From NCBI GenBank assembly GCA_029263455.1, contig JAJCXM010000034.1, forward strand, positions 269,540 through 333,539: a stretch of 64,000 nucleotides of DNA, written 5' to 3'. A model generated the notes under the pieces. That model did not search any database and was not told the origin of the DNA. It saw only the letters and a program-made list of their open reading frames with translations. The translations under genes were made by a program, and so were the position numbers. Below are positions 58,020 through 64,000 of this stretch, one piece after another. Each line of letters begins with the position of its first letter. Positions within the stretch are counted from its first letter, which is position 1. Source of the stretch: Holophagae bacterium. Its GTDB lineage: Bacteria; Acidobacteriota; Holophagae; Acanthopleuribacterales; Acanthopleuribacteraceae.

Positions 58020-61002
58020 TACCGCCTTGTTTCCCTTGGTACAAAGCCTCGTCTGCGCGCAATAGCGCATCTTCGATTCCAGTCGCAGGATCAACAAGAG
58101 CCAAGCCAATGGTCACGGTCAATCGGATATCGTATTGGCGAATCCGCCAATCACTAGTCTCAATACTTGCCCTCAACTTCTCGGCCGAGACAAGGGCACC
58201 GGGCATATTGGTGTCAGGAAGCAGAAAGACAAACTCTTCCCCGCCCCAACGTGCAACCAGATCACGGGCTCGAAGTTCTTTGCGCACCAGATTCGACACA
58301 TTCTTTAGCGCCAAATCACCACAATCATGACCATGTTCGTCATTAATGCGCTTAAAAAAATCCAAATCAATAATGCCCAAGACCAAAGGCAAGCCACTCC
58401 TGCTGGAAGTGGTCAGTTCTCGCTGTGCAAGTTCACTAAAACCACGGCGATTGGGCAGATCCGTCAAAAAATCGGTACGTGATGCCTCTAACAGCTGCTG
58501 ATTAACCTGAGCCAACTCGGTTGTGCGCTGCGTGACTTTGTGTTCCAACAAGCGTCGCGATTGGTTAATACGAACGACTCGAGACAAATGAACCATCAAC
58601 CCAATGCCTACGGCAATCAGCGCACCCAATAACCTTGCCCACCAGGTCATCCACCAGGGCGGCAGAATGGTTATCTGGATGGCTGCATCGTGCTCGCTCC
58701 AAACCCCTTCAGCATTGGCACCACGAACACGAAACACATAACTAGCTGGTTTCAGTTGGGAATAGCTTGCCCTGCGAATCTCACCGTCAGATTGAATCCA
58801 GTCTTGGTCAAGCCCGTCTAATCGATAAGCAAAGCTGTGATAACTGCGGTGCACAAACTCAAGTATGGCGAACTCAAAAGCCAAGGGGTGGGACTCATAA
58901 TCCAAGATGATATGGGGTGTTTGATGAATCGGTGCCGTCAATGGTGTCGGCACTTCATTGCTTGCAATCGCTACTGAACGGTTGAATAAGAGAAAATCAG
59001 TCAGCGCAACCCGTGGTTTGGGTAAGGCACGGTTCAAGCGGAGCGGATGCACGACCGTAATGCCCTCAAAACCACCAAACCACAAATCGTTACCATGGCG
59101 TAAAGCACTTTGCGTCATGTAACCCTGTCTTTGCAGACCATCTTCTCGATGGAAATGGGGAAAAAATTCCGTGTTTGGGTCAAATTTCGAAAGCCCTTGA
59201 TCGGTGGCGATCCATAAGTGGCCAACCTGGTCTTGCAGCATGCTTTGCACGACATCACTTTCAAGACCATGACCTTTACCGTATGTCTTGAAGCGTGGTT
59301 CCGTTTCCGAATTCTCAACCAAGGCGAAGCCGCCACCTTCGGTACCCACCCACAAAGTGCCTTCCGATGCTGTGAACAGACAATTGAGCCGGTTATGCGG
59401 CAGACTGCCGCTTTGATTCTCATCGTGGGTGAAAATCTCAAATTGGCTGTTTTCGGGATTGAAGCGGTTTAAGCCTGACGAGGTCGCCAACCAAACACGA
59501 CCATGTCCCGCATCTTCAATGTCCCAAACATCTGCGTCGCTTAAGCCGAATTTGGCTTGATCATCATGTTCAAAAACCACGTGACTTTGTGTGACGGGAT
59601 CAAATAAGACCAATCCGCCGCCGCTGGTGCCGATGAACAGAGAGCCAGACTGATGTTCATAGAGCGCGTGGATCATATTGACGCGTGCAAATACGTTTTC
59701 GCCAAATTGATAGGACTCAAAGCGGTCTTCAGACTCTATGTAACGACATAAACCCGCACCTCTAGTTCCAAACCACAACTGCCCTTTCTTATCTTCAAGG
59801 ATTGCCGTGACTGTATCGGCATTCAGCCCCGAGCCTTTTTCCTTTCCCTTGCCATAAACAGAGTCACCGTCCGGATCTAACTCCAATTTGGCCAGGCCGT
59901 CACCCCAGGTTCCCACCCAGACCCGGCCTTGACGATCTTGGTGCATGACCATGACCTCACCTTGAGCGGCGTCATTTTTGACGCGCGAAAAGCGACTAAT
60001 GCGTTTATCGAGCAGGCTGACACCACCGCCCCAAGTCGCCGCCCAAAGACCACCGGAATCATCGATCATGACCGCATTGACATTGTTATAGCTGAGACTG
60101 GATGAATCTTGCGGATTATGGCGGAACCAATAGACGTCTTTTTTGTTCGCATCAAGAAAGGCTAAGCCCTTGGAAGTGGCAATCCACAAATGATCCTCAG
60201 ATGTGATCACTAGGTCGCGCACGCGTTCAAAACCGTCGATGGCGTAGTCTTGCGCGTGGGTTAACGCATCTTTCCATAATTGGTCCAAATGTAGAAGTCC
60301 AAAGTCCGAGGATCCAAGCCACAATCGTTCATGTCGATCCATGTGGATTTCGCGCACCGTGCCAATATCGAAGTTTTGAACAAGGTGACTTTGTAAATCA
60401 ATGCACATGAGGCCGTTTGTGTGGCCTAACAACAAGTCACCCTGCCATTCAAGGATGGCAAATACGCCATCTAAGTCACCGACAAGATTCGCCAGCGATC
60501 GATCAAAATTCCCCGTTTCTATGTCATATCCCAGGATGCTCTTTAAGGTGCCTACCCATATCTTATCGGCGTCGCTGCTCTTGGCGATCGAAACGATCCG
60601 ATTAGCGCGGGCACCCTCCTGCCCTGGCTCTGGTATCGCATGTTCCCAAGTCGAACGGTTGCGAGACAAACCATTTAGCCCAGATCCATCGGTCCCTACC
60701 CATAAGCGGCCGGCTTCGTCCTCAAACAGACAAGAGATCCGGTCTTCGGTCAAACCCGCGCTCTTTTGCCTATACGAAACAAATTTATGGCCGTCAAAAC
60801 GATCTAGGCCGCTGTTGGTCGCAAGCCAAACGAATCCGGCCTGATCCTGAATCACATCACTAACGGTGTAATGGGAGAGCCCTTGTTCGCGACCTAAGCG
60901 AGCGAAATAGGCCGCAGGTTCCAAGCTCGGCTGTGACATGGCACTGATATGCCCAAAGCTTAACAGCAGAATAATTTGAAGGGCCTCGAATCCACATCTC
61001 AT
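57994..61002 (-). CDS. Propeller-type sensor diguanylate cyclase (Reg_prop, Y_Y_Y, GGDEF)
   Basis: A 1002-residue inner membrane sensor. It has a signal sequence (LQIILLLSFGHISAMS). Two seven-bladed Reg_prop propellers (about 30-650) have repeated D-x-x-G-x-x-W-x-(G/A)-T motifs such as EDEAGRLWVGTDGSGLNGLS. A Y_Y_Y domain lies at about 680-745 (YAFRLDGLDQDW-type), then a membrane helix (LLGALIAVGIGLMVHLS). A short coiled coil and a GGDEF domain close the protein. The active site reads GGEEF, and RARD ends five residues before it, so the inhibitory I site is present. It should make cyclic di-GMP in response to an extracytoplasmic ligand, perhaps a glycan as in related hybrid sensors. Confidence 0.93.
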   Translation of the reverse strand: MRCGFEALQIILLLSFGHISAMSQPSLEPAAYFARLGREQGLSHYTVSDVIQDQAGFVWLATNSGLDRFDGHKFVSYRQKSAGLTEDRISCLFEDEAGRLWVGTDGSGLNGLSRNRSTWEHAIPEPGQEGARANRIVSIAKSSDADKIWVGTLKSILGYDIETGNFDRSLANLVGDLDGVFAILEWQGDLLLGHTNGLMCIDLQSHLVQNFDIGTVREIHMDRHERLWLGSSDFGLLHLDQLWKDALTHAQDYAIDGFERVRDLVITSEDHLWIATSKGLAFLDANKKDVYWFRHNPQDSSSLSYNNVNAVMIDDSGGLWAATWGGGVSLLDKRISRFSRVKNDAAQGEVMVMHQDRQGRVWVGTWGDGLAKLELDPDGDSVYGKGKEKGSGLNADTVTAILEDKKGQLWFGTRGAGLCRYIESEDRFESYQFGENVFARVNMIHALYEHQSGSLFIGTSGGGLVLFDPVTQSHVVFEHDDQAKFGLSDADVWDIEDAGHGRVWLATSSGLNRFNPENSQFEIFTHDENQSGSLPHNRLNCLFTASEGTLWVGTEGGGFALVENSETEPRFKTYGKGHGLESDVVQSMLQDQVGHLWIATDQGLSKFDPNTEFFPHFHREDGLQRQGYMTQSALRHGNDLWFGGFEGITVVHPLRLNRALPKPRVALTDFLLFNRSVAIASNEVPTPLTAPIHQTPHIILDYESHPLAFEFAILEFVHRSYHSFAYRLDGLDQDWIQSDGEIRRASYSQLKPASYVFRVRGANAEGVWSEHDAAIQITILPPWWMTWWARLLGALIAVGIGLMVHLSRVVRINQSRRLLEHKVTQRTTELAQVNQQLLEASRTDFLTDLPNRRGFSELAQRELTTSSRSGLPLVLGIIDLDFFKRINDEHGHDCGDLALKNVSNLVRKELRARDLVARWGGEEFVFLLPDTNMPGALVSAEKLRASIETSDWRIRQYDIRLTVTIGLALVDPATGIEDALLRADEALYQGKQGGRNQVREGT

Positions 61003-61136
61003 AAATCAGCTCTCACAGCTCACCATAGCAAGAAAAGAGTGTTTCTTGCATGAAGACATATCGGATCGGTAAAGATTTGGGCAAAATTGAGTGAATTCAT
61101 GGCCATCCGAGATCGGTGACACCATGATTGAGACAT

Positions 61137-61322
61137 GCAAGCTGCAAGCGGCAAGCTTCAAGAATGTGAGTTTGGCTTCTAGAGGCTGTCGCATAAGTCA
61201 CTTCAATCGTCTTCAATGTGTGTCCGAGCTTCCTAGGCGCGGCGTAACTAGTGGAGCCGGCTAGCCGGAGGTTATAGTGCAGCGGCACAGCAAGCGGCAA
61301 GCAACAAGCAACAAGCAACAAG
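61137..61322 (+). repeat. Dispersed repeat element, copy A, with heptamer arrays
   Basis: The element starts with GCAAGCN heptamers (61137-61157). It continues with a 29-bp block (61151-61179) identical to 61755-61783, then GGCGCGGCGTAAC (61236-61248, identical to 61787-61799), then AGCCGGCTAGCCGGAGGT (61255-61272, identical to 61806-61823). A second heptamer array (61290-61322) follows. Relative to copy B it carries a 48-bp insertion (61180-61227). It contains the palindrome CCGGCTAGCCGG. Confidence 0.85.
61182..61199 (+). repeat. Solitary copy of the IS1182-type terminal repeat
   Basis: GAGGCTGTCGCATAAGTC is identical to the left end of the IS element at 61897-61914, about 0.7 kb away. It lies in a 48-bp insertion (61180-61227) flanked by GCTTC direct repeats (61175-61179 and 61228-61232). 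It is probably a remnant of another insertion. Confidence 0.85.
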
Positions 61323-61340
61323 ATTTAGTTGGAGGACCCC

Positions 61341-61748
61341 ATGCAAAGAAACAGCGTCCCAGTTTCATGGCCGATGGCGTCTATGGCCGACATCGCCTTC
61401 CTGCTCATCATCTTTTTCATGATCACGTCCGTTATTTCGTCAGATCAAGGTCTTTCGCATGAGTTCTTACCTGACGAGATCGGCGATCCATTGCCTGCCC
61501 TTGAGTTGCAGGTCTTTGACCACGGCTACTTGCTTGCGGGTGTGCCGTATGCCAACGACCATGATTTAACCAACGCGCTCGACGACCACATGAACATCAA
61601 CGCCAATCGAGCGGTCATTCTGATAGCAAACGACGACGCCTCCTACCAACAGTTCATCTACGCCATTGACGCCATCGAACGTGTGGAACGCCGCCATCCT
61701 GGTCAGCTAAACATCGCAACCTACCTACAAGAAGCAAGCAGCAAGTAG
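61341..61748 (+). CDS. Orphan ExbD/TolR-like biopolymer transport protein
   Basis: A 135-residue protein with a short cytoplasmic N-terminus, one membrane helix (about 12-35) carrying the ExbD/TolR signature MADIAFLLIIFFMITS with the proton-path Asp, and a periplasmic domain ending in Q-L-N-I-A-T-Y. ExbD works with ExbB as a proton-driven motor that energises outer membrane transport; no exbB or tonB gene is in the window. The ATG at 61341 is preceded by TTGGAGGA. Its last codons and stop (LQEASSK) are made by the heptamer repeat at 61734-61761, so the natural C-terminus may have been replaced. Confidence 0.85.
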   Translation: MQRNSVPVSWPMASMADIAFLLIIFFMITSVISSDQGLSHEFLPDEIGDPLPALELQVFDHGYLLAGVPYANDHDLTNALDDHMNINANRAVILIANDDASYQQFIYAIDAIERVERRHPGQLNIATYLQEASSK

Positions 61749-61823
61749 CAAGTAGCAAGCTTCAAGAATGTGAGTTTGGCTTCCTTGGCGCGGCGTAACG
61801 GGTAAAGCCGGCTAGCCGGAGGT
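61734..61823 (+). repeat. Dispersed repeat element, copy B
   Basis: Four GCAAG-type heptamers (61734-61761) are followed by the conserved 29-bp block (61755-61783), GGCGCGGCGTAAC (61787-61799) and the CCGGCTAGCCGG palindrome block (61806-61823). It is in the same orientation as copy A and has no insertion. The first heptamers lie inside the exbD-like gene and supply its stop codon. Confidence 0.85.
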
Positions 61824-61896
61824 GTTTGGTACCCAAAAGGGTAATAAGCCTGTTCCCCCGTTGAGACCTGCAGCCCTAATGTGGCACAGGCTTCCA

Positions 61897-61914
61897 GAGG
61901 CTGTCGCATAAGTC
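61897..61914 (+). repeat. IS left terminal inverted repeat
   Basis: GAGGCTGTCGCATAAGTC matches the reverse complement of the right end at 17 of 18 positions. Together with the 8 bases before it, a stretch of 27 bp (61889-61915) is repeated with one mismatch at 61174-61200. Confidence 0.93.
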
Positions 61915-62135
61915 AGATTATTAAGTGTTTGTGGCTAAGTCCAAGCCGAAGGTTTTCGTCCATTTATGATGGTTTCTGATTTTTCGATTCTCAAGGCCTT
62001 AACTTGAGATCTCCTAGAGGAGTTTGTCGGGAAGCCGTATGATGTGACATTTCATTATTCCAATGGATTAATGAGCATATCTTATTTAAAGCGAGTATGT
62101 TAAGAAGCTCACTCTTGTGTTCCTACATTGTGACA

Positions 62136-63662
62136 TTAGGCCATTGCACTTATTAACGTTCTCACGCCTAATAACTTGATAGCGCGTTTCAGGTTGAACG
62201 ATAGACCCGCCAAGCTCATTTCGGCCCCTACGTTGTCTAGTCCTCGGCTTAAGAACTCGCGCATGCCTAAGGATTGTTTGAGGAAACCGAAGGGATGTTC
62301 GACGTGTTTCTTTCTCATGATCATGGCTTGAGGTTGTTTTTTCAGGTCCGCGGCTGCCTTTTCGATCACCTCCTCATGAATATATCGTCCGATCCGTCTA
62401 AATACCGAAGGGCAGCATAAGTTCTTTATGGCACATCGTTTACAGGCTTTGATGGATTGATAATACTTCCATTTCTGTGGCTTACTGGTGTTCACTAATT
62501 TAAGTTTTTCATTGGCAGGACAAAGGTAGACATCCTCTTCGGGTGTATAGGTGAAGTCCGCTTTGGTGAATTGTCCGCGTTTGCGTGATGTGGAATGTTC
62601 CTGTTTGGGGACCAGCGTCATAATGTCAGCTCGGTGGCACGCCAAGATCTCTTCGTTGCTAAAATAACCTCGGTCCGCGAGAACGGTTAGTTTACCCGCA
62701 CCCACGATCTCTTTAGTTCTAATGGCCATGCGCGATAATTGTCGGCTGTCGGCCCGTGCTTGGGTAACTTCTAGATGGGCAATCAGGCTGTTTTTTGCAT
62801 CTACGGCAATCTGGGCATTGTAGCCAACCAAGTGATTGCGAGAGCCCTTCATTCTCCTCGCATCTGGATCTGTCAAACACACTTGACCGTCCGCTGATTC
62901 CTCGACCATGACAGCGATTTTCTGTAGTAGATCTCGTCTCTTCTTAAGCTCGATCAATCGTCGCTCGGAACTCTTGGTCTCGTTCGTCTCTTCCTCATTA
63001 TCCTGCTGATCTGACATAGCAATATCTAGGCCTTGTACCTCTTGGTCCAGTTGTTTGAGCTTAGCCTCAATGTCTATAACTCGATCGTCTTCAGGCATGT
63101 CTTTCTCTGCCTTATCTGTTTGACTCAGCTCCTTGAAGTATCTGGCAATCTGTTGGTCGATCTTCTGGATTTCCCGGGACACAATCTTGGCATTGTAACT
63201 GCGGTTCAGCGCATTGCTGGCCTTGAATTTGGAGCCATCAATGGCCACCGTTTCGCCACCGATCAACCCCAATCCTTTTAAACACTTGGTGAACTCTCGA
63301 AACACACGTTGCAAAGGCCTTTTGTTTCTTTTTCGAAAGCGACTAATCGAGTGAAAATCAGGCTGAACCCGCTTCATAAGCCACATAACCTCAATGTTAC
63401 GCCTAGCTTCGCGCATCAAGTTACGGCTAGATCTAACGTGATAGAAATACCCATAGATGTATAACTTCAATAAATCAAGCGGGTTGTAAGGAGGGCGCCC
63501 TGTCTCAGGCAAAATCGCAAATCGAAAGCCTAGCCATTGCATGTCAAGACGGTCCACAAAGGCGTCAATCAGCCGAACGGGATTGTCTTCACCTACATAA
63601 TCGTCAAGGCACTCGGGAAACAGAACCGTCTGCTCTCTGGAATCACCCTGGATATAGTCCAT
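62136..63662 (-). CDS. IS1182-family transposase
   Basis: A 508-residue DDE transposase. The N-terminal DUF772 part is clear (ETGRPPYNPLDLLKLYIYGY, then RSSRNLMREARRNIEVMWL). The catalytic Asp residues are in VAIDGSKFKA and VLADRGYFS and the Glu in VEHPFGFLK. Between them is a charged helical insertion (about 160-250) and a Cys-rich stretch (ACKRCAIKNLCC) in the C-terminal part typical of this family. The frame is uninterrupted from the ATG at 63662, so the element is probably active. It occupies nearly the whole IS. Confidence 0.95.
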   Translation of the reverse strand: MDYIQGDSREQTVLFPECLDDYVGEDNPVRLIDAFVDRLDMQWLGFRFAILPETGRPPYNPLDLLKLYIYGYFYHVRSSRNLMREARRNIEVMWLMKRVQPDFHSISRFRKRNKRPLQRVFREFTKCLKGLGLIGGETVAIDGSKFKASNALNRSYNAKIVSREIQKIDQQIARYFKELSQTDKAEKDMPEDDRVIDIEAKLKQLDQEVQGLDIAMSDQQDNEEETNETKSSERRLIELKKRRDLLQKIAVMVEESADGQVCLTDPDARRMKGSRNHLVGYNAQIAVDAKNSLIAHLEVTQARADSRQLSRMAIRTKEIVGAGKLTVLADRGYFSNEEILACHRADIMTLVPKQEHSTSRKRGQFTKADFTYTPEEDVYLCPANEKLKLVNTSKPQKWKYYQSIKACKRCAIKNLCCPSVFRRIGRYIHEEVIEKAAADLKKQPQAMIMRKKHVEHPFGFLKQSLGMREFLSRGLDNVGAEMSLAGLSFNLKRAIKLLGVRTLISAMA

Positions 63663-63819
63663 ATGGCAACCTTAGTAAATGGGATGTCAAAAGTTAGCAC
63701 AATTTCGATTTAATATCAAGCATAAACCTATTATTTCAAGTAGTTTAAATAACTATTAGATACTCAAGAAGAATGCAACAACGAGCCAACTTAAACCAGA
63801 CTATTGGCTTCTGCTTTAG

Positions 63820-63837
63820 GACTTATGAGACAGCCTC
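63820..63837 (-). repeat. IS right terminal inverted repeat
   Basis: GACTTATGAGACAGCCTC is the inverted partner of the left end and marks the outer boundary of the element. The 157 bp between it and the transposase start presumably carry the transposase promoter. Confidence 0.93.
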
Positions 63838-64000
63838 ATCCCTGCCTGTTGAATCTTCCGTTCGATAAAGGAAACATAACTATAAGGAAATAAAGCTGCA
63901 TCCGGTTGTATCGAATCTCTTTGACGACCGTGGTGAAATAGGCACCCTTGCCTGTTGAGTCAAGGTAATCGGACAACGGGAATTACAGAAGTTTTTTGGT
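63838..64000. other. Right-edge sequence beyond the IS, unassigned
   Basis: No gene is recognised. On the minus strand a frame of about 50 codons is open from the TAA near 63983 into the IS, with protein-like composition (KGAYFTTVVKEIRYNRMQLY). It has no clear start and is cut by the IS, so it may be a gene fragment. Two TGCCTGTTGA copies occur here, near 63843 and 63951. Confidence 0.3.

Larger units (their letters stand above)
61003..61340. other. Repeat-rich intergenic region upstream of the exbD-like gene
   Basis: About 340 bp between the start of the propeller-GGDEF gene and the exbD-like gene. It holds two GCAAGCN heptamer arrays (61137-61157 and 61290-61322), copy A of a dispersed element, and a solitary IS terminal repeat. 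No coding sequence is supported here. Promoters of the divergent flanking genes should lie here but were not identified. Confidence 0.7.
61897..63837 (-). mobile_element. Complete IS1182-family insertion sequence
   Basis: The element of 1941 bp is bounded by 18-bp terminal inverted repeats with a single mismatch: GAGGCTGTCGCATAAGTC at 61897-61914 and GACTTATGAGACAGCCTC at 63820-63837. It contains one full-length transposase gene on the minus strand. Immediately outside there is no clear direct target duplication. CAGGC on the left (about 61887) and GCCTG on the right form a possible palindromic target, which IS1182 relatives favour. An imperfect hairpin (62053-62073) lies after the transposase stop. 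The intact frame and ends suggest recent activity. Confidence 0.93.

Noticed and set aside
61236..61248. GGCGCGGCGTAAC as an integron attC-like site around exbD
   Set aside because: The block does not match the RYYYAAC/GTTRRRY core pairs, there is no integrase gene, and the long palindrome is not an attC-type fold.

Overview
The window is a gene-dense chromosomal segment from a Gram-negative bacterium of roughly 50% GC. Several families point to the Acidobacteriota, perhaps near Acanthopleuribacter/Holophagae. They are: ECF sigma factors translationally coupled to Ser/Thr kinases with TPR tails, a propeller-type sensor with a diguanylate cyclase domain, an S74-tailed surface repeat protein, DUF2723 and DUF4199 membrane proteins, and a pyrophosphate-type phosphofructokinase. 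This placement is inferred from gene content only. There is no rRNA, no tRNA I could recognise, and no CRISPR array.

Left part (1-20 kb). After a possible partial gene at the edge come a MarC-type membrane protein and a SnoaL-like protein. Next is a tight three-gene unit: a glyoxalase/double-cupin fusion, an SLC6-type sodium symporter and a 2-oxoglutarate oxygenase. It is followed by a secreted protein with about 22 copies of a 17-residue repeat and an S74 chaperone tail. Most genes from 8.2 to 19.4 kb are on the minus strand. They include a surface-oriented unit (secreted repeat protein, lipoprotein phosphodiesterase with TPRs, DUF2723 protein with TPRs) and a first ECF sigma/kinase-TPR pair.

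Transport and signalling block (20-31.6 kb). A YtrA-like GntR repressor with a perfect 18-bp palindrome just upstream leads an ABC operon. This is followed by a NatAB-like ABC exporter, a YHS/lipocalin-like secreted protein, a LytS/LytTR two-component pair, a DUF481-like protein and a second ECF sigma/kinase-TPR pair. The natAB plus LytTR arrangement recalls Bacillus natAB-natKR.

Alpha-glucan block (31.7-46.8 kb). It encodes a PPi-type phosphofructokinase, a GH133 amylo-1,6-glucosidase, a family-4 glycogen synthase-like glycosyltransferase, a GH57 alpha-glucanase, a GT35 phosphorylase with a DUF3417 N-terminus, and a GH13 protein that resembles the glucanotransferase half of the eukaryotic debranching enzyme. 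A diheme cytochrome and a large orphan kinase with a long helical-repeat tail sit inside the block. Together they could store and mobilise glycogen and feed hexose phosphate to a PPi-linked glycolysis.

Right part (46.8-64 kb). This holds a YiiX-like peptidase, a methyltransferase, a FIST sensor domain protein, an acyl-CoA synthetase coupled to a sarcosine-oxidase-like flavoenzyme, a Tat-exported Fe superoxide dismutase and a penicillin acylase-like Ntn hydrolase with an in-frame 18-bp triplication at its processing site. An ECF/anti-sigma/TM2 operon and a convergent propeller-GGDEF gene follow, sharing a hairpin terminator. The last 3 kb are repeat-rich: an orphan exbD-like gene lies between heptamer repeat arrays, next to a complete IS1182-family element (61897-63837) and a solitary copy of its terminal repeat.
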